A stretch of DNA of 64,000 bases from CAWICD01 sp052267165 (GCA_052267165.1 JBKQHO010000007.1:62001-126000); one strand, 5' to 3'. Counted from the first letter of the stretch, positions 17,406 to 26,567 are shown. Numbers and translations are program-made. The notes: a model not told the origin generated them from the sequence alone.

Positions 17406-19304
17406 CTACCGTGCCGAAGCGGGGGCTGCGACCCGCACCCGGGCCGCCAGGCTCTCGCCCGCGATCCCGATGGCGGCGCGTTGCTTGGTTTGTTTGTCGT
17501 GCTGGATCAGGACGTTGGGCACGCCGATCCGCTCGGTGGTCAGTGCGATTCCCCGGTCGCTGAGAAACTCAATCACGGCCGAGCCGAAGCCGCCCGCCAG
17601 CGAGTGTTCTTCCAGCGTGATGAACTTGTGGTGCGTCTGGGCCAGCTCGACCAGCAGCGCCTCGTCGAGGGGCCGTACGAAACGCATGTTGACCACGGTC
17701 GGCAGCGGGCCGCCCTCGGCTAGCAGCAGGTCGTAGCCGTCGAGCGCGGCGTCGCAGGTGTTGCCGAGCGCGAGGATCGCGACGCCCGAGCCGCGGCGCA
17801 GCACCTCGGCGCGGGCGTGCACGATCGGCGCGGGCGCGTCGAGATGGTTGCCTTGCGAGTTGCCGCGCGGATAGCGCAGCGCGACCGGCGTGCCGAGCGA
17901 GAGCGCGTGTTCGAGCATCGGGCCGACCTCGTCCTCGACGCGCGGCGCCATGATCGTCATGAACGGCAACGTGCGCAGGAAGGCGATGTCGTACAGGCCC
18001 ATGTGCGTCGGCCCGTCGTCGCCGGCCATGCCGCCCCGGTCCATTGCGAAGACGACGGGCAAGTTCTGGATGACGACGTCGTGCACGACCTGATCGTACG
18101 CTCGCTGCATGAAGGTCGAGTAGATCGCGACGACCGGCTTGAGCCCGGCAGCCGCGGCTCCAGCCGCGAAGCAGACCGCGTGCGCTTCGGCGATGCCCAC
18201 GTCGAAATAGCGCTCGGGATGCTTCTTCGCGAACTTCGAGAGCTTCGTGCCGTCGGGCATGGCGGCGGTGATGCCGATGACCTTCTTGTCGACGTCGGCG
18301 ATGCGCGTCAGCGCGTCGCCGAACGCTTCCGAGAACGTCGGGCGCGCGGTCGCTTTGAATTCGATCTTGCCGTTCTCCAGATCGAACGGCCCGCAGCCGT
18401 GGAAGGTGCGCTTGTCGAGCTCGGCCGGCTCGAAGCCCTTGCCTTTGACCGTGCGCACGTGCAGCAGCACCGGGCCCGGAATCTTTCGCGCGTTCGAGAT
18501 GACATCGACGAGCGTGTCGTAGTCGTGGCCGTCGATCGGTCCCACGTAACGAAAGCCCATCTCCTCGAAGATGACCGCGGCCTTCGGCTCGCTGAGCACG
18601 AACCGCATGCCCGCTTCTTCCGCCGTCGAGAGCGCCTTGCGTGCGGTCTCGCCGAACGGGATGTGGCCCAAGATGTCCTTGGCCTTCTCGCGCGCCGCGT
18701 TGAAGAGCGGTTTGCTGCGCAACGAGCCGAGATACTTGTCGATCGCGCCGACGTTTGGCGCGATCGACATCTCGTTGTCGTTGAGGATCACGATGAAGTT
18801 GGACTTGGAGTGACCAGCGTTGTTGATCGCCTCGAACGCTAAGCCTCCCGTCAACGCGCCGTCGCCGATGATCGCCACGACCGTCTCGCTCGTGCCTGCG
18901 AGATCGCGCGCTTGCGCCATGCCGAGTGCGGCGGAGATCGACGTCGAAGCGTGACCGGCGCCGAACACGTCGTACTCCGACTCCGAACGCATCGCGAAGC
19001 CCGAGAGGCCGCCGCCCGTGCGGATCGTGAGAATCCGATCGTAACGCCCCGTCAACATCTTGTGGACGTAGATCTGGTGGCTGACGTCCCAAACGATCTT
19101 GTCCTTGGGGGCGTCGAGAACTTTGTGCAACGCCATCGTCAGTTCGACCACGCCCAAATTGGGCGCGAGATGTCCGCCGTTCTTCGAACACGCCTGCACG
19201 AGCGTCTCGCGGATCTCGCGTGCCAAGACGTCGATCTCGGGACGCGTGAGCCGTTTGAAGTCGCGGGGCGAGCCGACTCGCTCGATTACCATAGCGCCGT
19301 CCAT
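17406..19304 (-). CDS. dxs: 1-deoxy-D-xylulose-5-phosphate synthase
   Basis: First enzyme of the MEP isoprenoid pathway: condenses pyruvate and glyceraldehyde-3-phosphate with thiamine diphosphate. The 632 residues show the ThDP motif IGDGALTGGLAFEAINNAG, the substrate-site blocks KNGGHLAPNLGVVEL and GFAMRSESEYDVFGAGHAS, and in the second half DRGGMAGDDGPTHMGLYD. The block usually read as DVGHQAYPHK is DVSHQIYVHK here, keeping the catalytic His. ATG at 19304; a second Met four codons on is possible. It heads the dxs-secG-opp run. Confidence 0.94.
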   Translation of the reverse strand: MDGAMVIERVGSPRDFKRLTRPEIDVLAREIRETLVQACSKNGGHLAPNLGVVELTMALHKVLDAPKDKIVWDVSHQIYVHKMLTGRYDRILTIRTGGGLSGFAMRSESEYDVFGAGHASTSISAALGMAQARDLAGTSETVVAIIGDGALTGGLAFEAINNAGHSKSNFIVILNDNEMSIAPNVGAIDKYLGSLRSKPLFNAAREKAKDILGHIPFGETARKALSTAEEAGMRFVLSEPKAAVIFEEMGFRYVGPIDGHDYDTLVDVISNARKIPGPVLLHVRTVKGKGFEPAELDKRTFHGCGPFDLENGKIEFKATARPTFSEAFGDALTRIADVDKKVIGITAAMPDGTKLSKFAKKHPERYFDVGIAEAHAVCFAAGAAAAGLKPVVAIYSTFMQRAYDQVVHDVVIQNLPVVFAMDRGGMAGDDGPTHMGLYDIAFLRTLPFMTIMAPRVEDEVGPMLEHALSLGTPVALRYPRGNSQGNHLDAPAPIVHARAEVLRRGSGVAILALGNTCDAALDGYDLLLAEGGPLPTVVNMRFVRPLDEALLVELAQTHHKFITLEEHSLAGGFGSAVIEFLSDRGIALTTERIGVPNVLIQHDKQTKQRAAIGIAGESLAARVRVAAPASAR

Positions 19305-19371
19305 TAGACGGGCGCGCCACCATGCCCCGCCCGGCGGCTCGGCCCGGCGACAAAAGGGGCACTCAACCGCC

Positions 19372-20040
19372 GTGCAGCACTCCCCGCTGATGCAGCCCCA
19401 GGGCGTTCATCCGCGACCGCGCCCGACAGCGCTTCGCCAGAACCGGCAACGTCGCGTCCTGACGGACTTGGCGCGCATCTTCTCGACCGTCTGCAACCCG
19501 TTTCTGACCTCGTTCGCGCTGTTCGTCGTGCTGGCGCACGTGAAAGCGCACGACTTACCGAGCTTCTGGTTTCTCCTGTTCGACAGCGCGTTCTTCACGT
19601 CGATCGGGCCGATGCTCTACGTGCTGTGGCTGTACAGCACCGACCGCATCGCGGACCTGGATATGTCGGTGCGCAGCGAGCGCGAATCGGTCTTCGGGGT
19701 CTTCGTCATCTTCTACGCGCTGGGCACGGTTGCGTTGTGGCTCGTACATGCGCCGACGCTGATCACCGCATCGATGGCCGGCTATGCGGCCGCTTCCCTC
19801 GTGACCCAGTACATCACCCGCTACTGGAAGATCTCGACGCACGCCATCGGCATCACCGCGCCGCTGGTCGTCCTCATTTACCTGTTCGGGCCGCAGCCCT
19901 TGCCGTTTCTCGTGCTGATCCCGATCGTGGGCTGGTCGCGCATCTATCTCGGCGCGCACACGCTCCTCCAGGTCATCGCCGGGACGGTGCTCGGCGCCAC
20001 CTCGGTGCTCTTGTTCTTCCGCTGCTTCCACCTGATTTAG
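19372..20040 (+). CDS. PAP2-family membrane phosphatase-like protein
   Basis: A protein of about 220 residues with five or six hydrophobic segments. The C-terminal half has STHAIGI and SRIYLGAHTLLQVIAG, the SxHA and SRxxxxxHxxxQVxAG motifs that form the active site of type-2 phosphatidic acid phosphatases; the N-terminal KxxxxxxRP motif is not recognisable. Substrate is unknown; undecaprenyl or isoprenoid pyrophosphates would fit the neighbouring dxs and murI. GTG at 19372 is chosen because AAGGGG precedes it; ATG at 19390 is the alternative. It is divergent from dxs. Confidence 0.75.
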   Translation: MQHSPLMQPQGVHPRPRPTALRQNRQRRVLTDLARIFSTVCNPFLTSFALFVVLAHVKAHDLPSFWFLLFDSAFFTSIGPMLYVLWLYSTDRIADLDMSVRSERESVFGVFVIFYALGTVALWLVHAPTLITASMAGYAAASLVTQYITRYWKISTHAIGITAPLVVLIYLFGPQPLPFLVLIPIVGWSRIYLGAHTLLQVIAGTVLGATSVLLFFRCFHLI

Positions 20041-20041
20041 T

Positions 20042-20221
20042 GGACCGTCTCCGACGTAGGTACACACCAAGCGAGAGCGATTTTTCGTCGCCGCAAGGAG
20101 CGAGCAGCAAAGAATGGCAGCGCCATTTGCCTGTCCCCGAAGCGAAGCGGAGGGGGAGCGACGAGCGACGCGGCGGCGGAAAAGCGCCGAGCGACTGCAT
20201 AGCTACGTCGGAGACGGTACA
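20042..20221. repeat. 180-base element with terminal inverted repeats
   Basis: The ends carry a 16-base inverted repeat, ACCGTCTCCGACGTAG at the left and its reverse complement at the right, and the inner halves remain partly complementary, so the element could fold into one long hairpin. It fills the gap between two convergent genes (PAP2-like and murI). It could be a small non-autonomous mobile element or a structured bidirectional terminator. It has no good coding frame. Confidence 0.7.
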
Positions 20222-20238
20222 CTAACCGCCGCCAGGCT

Positions 20239-21048
20239 TCAGGCGCGCTCGGCCTGCGCCGCGCGCGCGAACGAGCCGGCCGCGATCTCGTCTTCCGCGC
20301 CGGGCGGTCCGACGAGCGCGCGCAGCGCCTCCCGGAACGGTTCGAGCGGGCCGGTCGTCACGTAACGCGTGCGGCCGCTCTCGCGCGCGTGCCCGGCGCC
20401 GCGCGACGCAACGAACGCGACGGCGCGCTCGCTCTGAGCGAGCGCCGGATCGATGCGCAGCACCTCGCTTCCGAGGACGTCGCCGAAGACCGGGTCGAGC
20501 AACGGATAGTGCGTGCAGGCCAGCACCAGCGCCTCGAGCGGCTGCGTGAAACGAGCGCAAGCCGAAGCGACCGCCGCGCGGGCGATCGGACCGGCCAGCA
20601 CGCCCGCTTCCACCAGCGGGACCAGTGCGGGCGCCGCGACTTCCTCGACGACCGTCTGCGGCGCGCGGGCCCGGATCGCGTCTCCGTAGGCGCCGGAACG
20701 CGCGGTCGCCGTGGTCGCCACCACGCCGACGCAGCGCGCGCCCGAGCTCGCGACCGCGCCCGCAGCCGCCTCGATCAGGTCGAAGATCGGCACCCGGCTC
20801 GCGGGCCAGCCATAGCGCGCCGCGACCGAGCACGACGTGTTGCAGCCCATGACGACCGCATCCACGCAGGCTCGCTCGAGGAAGGCGACGTTGTCCGCGA
20901 GCAGCCGCCGGAGCTCCGAGGCCGGCCGGTCGCCGTACGGCACGTGGGCCTGATCGGCGAGATAAACAAGATTCTCGTGGGGCAGGCGCGCGCGGATCGC
21001 GCGCAACACCGTGAGCCCGCCGAGGCCTGAGTCGAAGATGCCGAGGAT
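20239..21048 (-). CDS. murI: glutamate racemase, apparently starting at ATC
   Basis: Makes D-glutamate for peptidoglycan. The frame contains MGCNTSCS and LACTHYPLLDP with the two catalytic cysteines, and YLADQAHVPYGDRP. The first ATG/GTG/TTG candidates lie at or after GTG 21012, which would remove FDSGLGGLTV with its conserved DSG motif. Upstream, codons for L-G-I-F-D-S-G-L-G-G are intact, and ATC at 21048 aligns exactly with the family's initiator Met. It is only three bases after the amidase stop codon and in the same frame. Start at ATC, stop-codon readthrough from the amidase, or a sequence error are all possible. Confidence 0.85.
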   Translation of the reverse strand: MLGIFDSGLGGLTVLRAIRARLPHENLVYLADQAHVPYGDRPASELRRLLADNVAFLERACVDAVVMGCNTSCSVAARYGWPASRVPIFDLIEAAAGAVASSGARCVGVVATTATARSGAYGDAIRARAPQTVVEEVAAPALVPLVEAGVLAGPIARAAVASACARFTQPLEALVLACTHYPLLDPVFGDVLGSEVLRIDPALAQSERAVAFVASRGAGHARESGRTRYVTTGPLEPFREALRALVGPPGAEDEIAAGSFARAAQAERA

Positions 21049-21051
21049 CGT

Positions 21052-23139
21052 TTAGTACCCGTTGTCAGTGTCGTCGCTCGCCGAACCGAGTGCCGGCGGC
21101 CCCGGCGGCGCGTATTTGCCGACGCCGTCGGCGATCCCGGCCGCTATCTTCTGCAGGAACGCCGGCGAGCGCAGATAGGACGCGTCGGTCGGGTTCGAGA
21201 GAAAAGCCGTTTCGACCAGAATCGCCGGCATCGTCGTGTGGTGGATGACGTAGAAGTTCGCCTTCTGAATCCCATCGTCATTGGTCGGCAGGGTCGTGGC
21301 CAATCTTTCGTGGACCACCCGAGCGAGGCCGTAGTCCGAGCTCTTGTAGTAGTAGACCGTGGTCCCGTTGAGACTGCTCGTCGTGAAACTGTTGACGTGG
21401 ACGCTGATGAAGAGCCGCGCTCCGTTGTTGTTCGCGACGTCGCAGCGAGCTTGCAGCTCGTCGTGCGCGGAGTCGTTGGGAGCGTAGACATCGACGTCGC
21501 TCTCGCGCGTCAACTTCACTTGCCAGCCCCGCGACTGCAACACGGCCTTGAGGCGCTCCGATATGTCGAGCGTCAGGTTCTTCTCGACCAGTCCGTTGTG
21601 CATAGCGCCGGTGTCGCTGCCGCCGTGGCCGGGGTCGATCACGATCAGCCGGGGATTCTGCCGGACCGACGGATTGGGCGAGAATTTCCAGGTCGAGTCG
21701 TTGACCGGCGGCGCTTGCTCGAGCGGCGGCGGCGTCGGGGTCGCGGCCGAGGCCACGAGTGCGCCGCCCGTCAGCGTCCCGCTTCCGGTTCGGGCGGCGG
21801 CCAGCTCGTCGAGCGCATCGACGTGGACGGTGATGCCGCCTTTGTCTGCGCTCACGTCGATCTGGCGCGGCGAGGGCAAGGTGAGCGCGAGCCGGACGAC
21901 CGGCGCGTCCCCGGTTCCAACCTGCTTGAGGCGCAGCGAGCGGACCGCAGGGCTGTCGACGGGCTCGTCGAGCGGCGGCGTGGCGAGTTGCGCGTTCTTG
22001 AAGTCCACGTACCAGCGGTCGTCGGGCAAGCGGTGCCACTCGAAGTCGACGTCGCCCGTGATGCCGAGTTGTACGTCGAGTGCCTCGTCGACCGGGTTGG
22101 TCGTGAGCGAAACGATCTGCGCCGCCGGCGTGGCGGAGGGCGCCGGCGATTCGAGCGGCGCCGGCGACTCGAGATCGGAGGCACTGGCGCTCGGCAGCGG
22201 CGTCGGCGCCGCGGTCCGCTGGGCGACGGCGACGGGCGGTGCTACGGGTGTCGGAGCGACGGGAGGCGGCGGAGCGGCCCACGAGCGATGCACGGAGGGC
22301 GGCTTCATCGCGGCGCCGACGGCTAGCGGCGCGAGCCCGAGCGTCGCCTCGCCGGCGGCCGGAACGCGTGTTCCACCCAGGACGACGCCCGGCGGCGCAA
22401 AGGCGAACGAGATCACGCTCGGGGCGTCGCTCGGACCCAGCACGCGGACGGTCCCCGGCGCGAGGTCGAAATCGATGACCGTGCGCGGGCTGCGGGTCGA
22501 ACCGTCTAAACCGATCGAGATGTGACGCAGCACCCCTGAGCCGACGGCGCGCTCCGGGTCGAGGGTCGTAGCCGTGCCGTTGAAGGCGATCTCGAACTTG
22601 TCGTCGGCGGGGCCCGAGAGTCGCGTGAAGCGCAGCTTGGTCGCGCCGTGGAAGGTCGCGATGGTCGCGCGGCCCTCGGTGCGCACGTCGAGCCCGCCGA
22701 TCTGCGGCTGCAAGACGGTCTCCTCGCCGTCGTCGACCGGCGTGACGTAGAGCGCCTTGGCCAGCGTCAGCAGCGGCAGGTAGACGGCGCTGCCCTCAGT
22801 GTACGCGGCGAACGGCGCCGTCTCGGTCGTTCCGTCGACTTCGAGGTGCGTGTCGCCGAGCGCGAACGAGATGGTGCGGTGATCGGCGCTGGTGACGACC
22901 GCGTATTTCTGACCCGGCGCGAAGGAGAGCGTCGCGCCGAGCTTCGCGAGAAAACGAATGAGCCCCGGATCGTCGCTGCCCACCGCGACGTCGCCCGCTT
23001 TCGGCTCCGGGTGCGCGAAGATCAGCTTCGTTCCCGAGAACCAGAAGCTGGGCGGCGCGAGGTCGGCGCGGGCCGGAAGGCACCAGGCGGCGAGCACGGC
23101 AAGCAGAGCGGCGAGACAGAGCACGCCGCGAGCTTTCAT
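21052..23139 (-). CDS. exported N-acetylmuramoyl-L-alanine amidase with N-terminal wall-binding-like domains
   Basis: A 695-residue secreted cell-wall hydrolase. It has a signal peptide (MKARGVLCLAALLAVLAAWC), a copper-amine-oxidase-N-like stalk domain (about 25-145), AMIN-like beta domains flanking a Pro/Ala/Thr-rich linker, and a C-terminal Amidase_3 domain. The zinc and catalytic residues are visible: VIDPGHGGSDTG, the Glu in GLVEKNLTLDIS, SVHVNS and the catalytic Glu in ILVETAFLSNP. The ATG at 23139 follows the GerMN stop with one base between. GerMN, amidase and MurI form one operon. Confidence 0.92.
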   Translation of the reverse strand: MKARGVLCLAALLAVLAAWCLPARADLAPPSFWFSGTKLIFAHPEPKAGDVAVGSDDPGLIRFLAKLGATLSFAPGQKYAVVTSADHRTISFALGDTHLEVDGTTETAPFAAYTEGSAVYLPLLTLAKALYVTPVDDGEETVLQPQIGGLDVRTEGRATIATFHGATKLRFTRLSGPADDKFEIAFNGTATTLDPERAVGSGVLRHISIGLDGSTRSPRTVIDFDLAPGTVRVLGPSDAPSVISFAFAPPGVVLGGTRVPAAGEATLGLAPLAVGAAMKPPSVHRSWAAPPPPVAPTPVAPPVAVAQRTAAPTPLPSASASDLESPAPLESPAPSATPAAQIVSLTTNPVDEALDVQLGITGDVDFEWHRLPDDRWYVDFKNAQLATPPLDEPVDSPAVRSLRLKQVGTGDAPVVRLALTLPSPRQIDVSADKGGITVHVDALDELAAARTGSGTLTGGALVASAATPTPPPLEQAPPVNDSTWKFSPNPSVRQNPRLIVIDPGHGGSDTGAMHNGLVEKNLTLDISERLKAVLQSRGWQVKLTRESDVDVYAPNDSAHDELQARCDVANNNGARLFISVHVNSFTTSSLNGTTVYYYKSSDYGLARVVHERLATTLPTNDDGIQKANFYVIHHTTMPAILVETAFLSNPTDASYLRSPAFLQKIAAGIADGVGKYAPPGPPALGSASDDTDNGY

Positions 23140-23140
23140 G

Positions 23141-23641
23141 TTACCAGCTCTGGCGCGTGAGCGGCTCATCAAGCTCAAGGTGACCTCCCGGAAGGGTTGG
23201 GACGCGTCCGCCGTCGACGGTGACTTGAACCGACGAGATGCCCGGCAACGCCGTCATCGTCCACACCAGCGACTTGAACTCGCCGTCTTCGGCGAAGCTT
23301 CCGCCGCTGGGTTGGGTGATGTTGCCGCCGAGGTCGATCGTCGCCGTCGAGCCTGAAACGTCGACGGCGCGGGCGATCGTTCCGGTTGGGAAACGGATCG
23401 CATCCGTCCCGGATGGCGGCCCCGCGATCGCCTGCGTCGCTGCGTAGAATGCGACGCTCTTACGGTCGCGGGGCGCGCCAAGCGAGACCTGCCACGGCAC
23501 GAGCGTCGTGCCGTCGGTCTTGCAATAGTAAACGGTGATCGTGCTCCCGGCGACGTTGCTCTGCCGATGGACGAAATATCGGTATCCGGCGAGTGCGGCA
23601 ACGAAAAGGAGCGCGGCTAAGGCGAGGGCGCGCAACCTCAT
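23141..23641 (-). CDS. GerMN-domain exported protein
   Basis: A 166-residue protein with an N-terminal hydrophobic anchor (about residues 3-22) and a GerMN domain: TITVYYCKTDGTTLVP at the start of the fold, VAFYAATQAIAGPP and GTIARAVDVSGSTATIDLGG. GerMN domains occur in spore-germination and wall-associated proteins and are often encoded next to amidases, as here. A role in amidase localisation or wall binding is an inference. ATG start at 23641. Confidence 0.82.
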   Translation of the reverse strand: MRLRALALAALLFVAALAGYRYFVHRQSNVAGSTITVYYCKTDGTTLVPWQVSLGAPRDRKSVAFYAATQAIAGPPSGTDAIRFPTGTIARAVDVSGSTATIDLGGNITQPSGGSFAEDGEFKSLVWTMTALPGISSVQVTVDGGRVPTLPGGHLELDEPLTRQSW

Positions 23642-23688
23642 TGGGGCTCATCCTTCGTCGCACGCCGGACGAACCCCCGCGTTTACTG

Positions 23689-24234
23689 CTAGGCTTTCGC
23701 CGCCTTTGCGGCTGCGGCCAAGGTTGCGTCGTAATCCGGTTCTTCGGCGACCTCCGGAACGACGTGCGCGTACGCGAGCGTCATGTCTTTCCCGATCACG
23801 AACTCCGAGCGCGCCAACAGCCCGAGCTCTTTGATGAGGACTCCGTACGAAGCGCCGAAATCGTGCTCGCGATACGCCGAGAGAAACACGAGGCCTTCGA
23901 CGCCGTGCTCGGCCGCCCAGCGCGCTTGAGCGAATGGGAGATCGAGGCTGACGACGGCGGCGACCACGCCCGCCGGCAATTCGCCCAGGCGGCGGTAGAA
24001 CGTGTCGGTTTCCTTCGAGCAGACGCCGGTGTCGAGCGACGGGACGACGATCAGCAGCACGGCGCGCTTGCCGCCGTCGGTCGCCGTCTCCAGCGTGTAG
24101 GGCTCGAGGCTCGTCGTCGAGAGGGTGAACGCCGGTGCCGGATCGCCGGCGCGCAGCTCGGACCCGACCAGGGTCATCGGGCTGCCGCGGAACGTGACCG
24201 CGGCGGCCCGCTCGGGGATCGATTGAGTTGCCAT
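23689..24234 (-). CDS. tpx: thiol peroxidase (Tpx-type peroxiredoxin) with a single cysteine
   Basis: Reduces hydroperoxides. The 181 residues contain PSLDTGVCSKETDTF, with the peroxidatic Cys, and DLPFAQARWAAEHG, diagnostic of Tpx. E. coli Tpx has a resolving Cys (FC) just after this last block; here it is absent and the whole protein has only one Cys. It should therefore work as a 1-Cys enzyme needing an external thiol. ATG start at 24234. Confidence 0.9.
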   Translation of the reverse strand: MATQSIPERAAAVTFRGSPMTLVGSELRAGDPAPAFTLSTTSLEPYTLETATDGGKRAVLLIVVPSLDTGVCSKETDTFYRRLGELPAGVVAAVVSLDLPFAQARWAAEHGVEGLVFLSAYREHDFGASYGVLIKELGLLARSEFVIGKDMTLAYAHVVPEVAEEPDYDATLAAAAKAAKA

Positions 24235-24267
24235 CCCGTACCTTTCGCTTGAAATTATTGCAGGTAG

Positions 24268-24510
24268 CTATTGCAGGTAGCGCTCGACGGTCTCCGCCGG
24301 GCGCAGCTTGGCGGAATCCGGATCCTGTCCGAACTCCTCGCGCGCGCGACGTTGCCGGAGCAAGTCGTAATAGCGGTCCAGTTGAACCTGGACCTCCTCC
24401 AAGCGCTTCTGTTCTTCCTGGGCGAGCAACTTCGTCTCGAGCGCTTCGAGCAGGCGCTGCTCCTCGGCGACGAGCGCTTCGATGTGGCCTTGGATGTCGC
24501 GGTCGTTCAT
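24268..24510 (-). CDS. DUF2630-family small coiled-coil protein
   Basis: An 80-residue, charged, helical protein (MNDRDIQGHIEALVAEEQRL; later LDRYYDLLRQRRAREEFG) matching the DUF2630 pattern seen mainly in actinobacteria. Function is unknown. ATG at 24510 is preferred over an upstream TTG. A 13-base tandem duplication (ATTGCAGGTAGC) covers its stop codon and the bases after it, just before tpx. Confidence 0.75.
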   Translation of the reverse strand: MNDRDIQGHIEALVAEEQRLLEALETKLLAQEEQKRLEEVQVQLDRYYDLLRQRRAREEFGQDPDSAKLRPAETVERYLQ

Positions 24511-24680
24511 GCGGTCCGCTTCGCCCAAGCCGGGGCGCGCTACTGCGGCTCGAGCGGCCCCTCGACGGGCGACGAGCCGCGCGTTTGATTACAGGCCGAT
24601 GGCTTGTGATCCGGCGCGAACGCCCTCGCGCCATGTCGCCTTCCGAGTTCTACCTCGGGCAAGCGTTCCCGTCCGCCCTG

Positions 24681-25889
24681 TTAAGAACTTAAGCTCCGTT
24701 CGACAGCGAGCCCGGGCGCGGCTCGGCGCAAGATCGGCGCGAGCAGCCAGCCCGCGACGACGAGCGTGAGGAACACGATCGCGAAGACCGCATCGATGAG
24801 CGCAGGCCGCGAGGGGAAGCCGGCTGGCAACTGCAGCGCCATCGCGAGCGACAGGCCGCCGCGCAATCCGGCCAGCGCGATCGCATGTTTCCAACCCGCA
24901 GCTTCCGGGCCGCGCACGGGCGGCCGAGCGATGAGGTACGCCAGCAGAAAACGGGCTGCAACGACGCCGAGGAGCGTCAGCGCGATGAGCGCCGGCTCGT
25001 TGAAGATTCGCTCGAGCCGCAGCGTCAAGCCGACCAGCAGAAAGACGACCGCGTTGGCAAGCAGCGCGCTGCGGTCCCAGAAGCGGTCGATCCGCTCCGA
25101 CGATGCCGCCCCGACCGAACCGCGGGTCAGGGAACGAAGCGCGATGCCGGCCGATGCGACGGCGAAGAGTCCCGAAGCGCTCACGGTCGTGGCCGCGGCG
25201 TAACTGCCGTACGCGACGACGATCGTCAGCGGGATGGCGCCGAGCGCATTGCCGAGGAGCGCGGCGGCGCGCGAGGCGACGTACGCGAACGCGATCCCGA
25301 CGGCGACGCCGGCGCAGGCCACATACACGAACTTCAGCGCCGCCAAGCCGGCCGCGCTCCAGTCGACGCCGACGGCTGCGAGCGGCACGAGCGTCTGAAC
25401 CAGCACGAGCGCGACGGCGTCGTTCCCGATCGACTCGCCCTCGACGATCGTCAGCAGATCGCCCGGCAGCGAGAGCCGCCGAAACAGGCCGAGCACCGCG
25501 ATCGGATCGGTCGCCGCCAAGATCGCGCCCAGCGTGAGCGCCGCGGCCCAGCCGACGCCGCCGGCACCGCGCGCGCAGAGCGCGATCGACGCGGCGGTCA
25601 ACAGCACTCCCGGAAACGCAAGCGCCGCGACGGTGCCGCGAACACGCCACAGCGCGGCCGCGTCCATGTCCCACGTCGACTCGAAGATCAGCGCGGGCAG
25701 GAACAGACCGAAGAGCAGCGGGCCGAGCTCGATCTGACGCGAGAACGGAAGAATGCCGCCGGCCGCTATTCCGACCAGCGTCACCGCGACAGGCGCCGGC
25801 AGGCCCGCGCTCGCCGTCACGCGCGCGAATAGAAACGCGACCCCGAGCAACACGACGACCAGAAGCACGTCGGACACGGGCGCCGGCAT
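24681..25889 (-). CDS. CPA1-family Na+(K+)/H+ antiporter
   Basis: A 402-residue polytopic membrane protein with about 12 hydrophobic segments. It has the ion-site motifs ATDPIAVLGLF and EGESIGNDAVALVLVQ of NhaP/NHE-type exchangers, and later GLRGGLSLAMALQLP. It lacks the long C-terminal regulatory tail of some family members. It would export sodium or potassium for protons and help with pH and salt balance. ATG start at 25889. The 170 bases between this gene and the DUF2630 gene hold nothing I recognise. Confidence 0.9.
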   Translation of the reverse strand: MPAPVSDVLLVVVLLGVAFLFARVTASAGLPAPVAVTLVGIAAGGILPFSRQIELGPLLFGLFLPALIFESTWDMDAAALWRVRGTVAALAFPGVLLTAASIALCARGAGGVGWAAALTLGAILAATDPIAVLGLFRRLSLPGDLLTIVEGESIGNDAVALVLVQTLVPLAAVGVDWSAAGLAALKFVYVACAGVAVGIAFAYVASRAAALLGNALGAIPLTIVVAYGSYAAATTVSASGLFAVASAGIALRSLTRGSVGAASSERIDRFWDRSALLANAVVFLLVGLTLRLERIFNEPALIALTLLGVVAARFLLAYLIARPPVRGPEAAGWKHAIALAGLRGGLSLAMALQLPAGFPSRPALIDAVFAIVFLTLVVAGWLLAPILRRAAPGLAVERSLSS

Positions 25890-25925
25890 TTCAGCTCGCG
25901 GCCGCGCGGACGCGGCCTCCTTTGC

Positions 25926-26567
25926 TTACGGGCGCTCGACCAGCGCGCGCAAGCCGTCGAGGTCGTACGAGAGCTCGCCGCGCCGGTAGCGCTCCAGCTT
26001 GACGCGTTCGGCCTCGACGCGCGCCGCGGCCGCGGCGAGGACTTCGTGGACGCGGGCGGCCGGTATCGCGACCGCGCCGTCGGCATCCATCACGACCAAG
26101 TCGCCGGAGCAGACCGTCGTTCCGCCGATCTCGAGCGGAGCGTCGAGCGCGCCGACGATCTTCTTCCCCGCGCTGCGCGCCCGCACGTAGCGCGTCCACA
26201 CCGGCAGGCCAAGCGCGCGGATCTCGGCGACGTCGCGCACGGCCGCGTCGACCAGCACGCTCGCCACCCCGCGAGCGACGCACTGTTCGGCTAACAGTCC
26301 GCCGATCATCGAGACGGGCCGGCTCTCGGGCATGCGCACGACCAATATCTCGCCGGGCCGAACGTGAGCGATCGCAGCGGGGACCATCAGGTTGTCGTCC
26401 TGCCCGCACAGTACGGTGCGCGCGCGCCCGGCGACCTTCGCATCGGGAATGATCGCGATCAAAGCGATATCGACCAGCCCGCTGCGTCCGGCGGCTTCGT
26501 AGACGGTCGAGACGCCGTACGCCTCGGCGGCGCTTTCGGGAGAATCGAAGGACGTGCGTTCGTTCAT
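25926..26567 (-). CDS. RraA-like / HMG-CHA aldolase-type protein
   Basis: A 213-residue member of the RraA/4-hydroxy-4-methyl-2-oxoglutarate aldolase superfamily. Visible family blocks are GQDDNLMVPAAIAHVRPGEI, GGLLAEQCVARGVASVLVDA and AVRDVAEIRALGLPVW; the last carries the Arg-Asp pair needed for aldolase/decarboxylase activity in the enzyme branch. The catalytic motif suggests an enzyme rather than an RNase E regulator, but no substrate can be assigned. ATG at 26567; the ORF extends further upstream without support. Confidence 0.82.
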   Translation of the reverse strand: MNERTSFDSPESAAEAYGVSTVYEAAGRSGLVDIALIAIIPDAKVAGRARTVLCGQDDNLMVPAAIAHVRPGEILVVRMPESRPVSMIGGLLAEQCVARGVASVLVDAAVRDVAEIRALGLPVWTRYVRARSAGKKIVGALDAPLEIGGTTVCSGDLVVMDADGAVAIPAARVHEVLAAAAARVEAERVKLERYRRGELSYDLDGLRALVERP

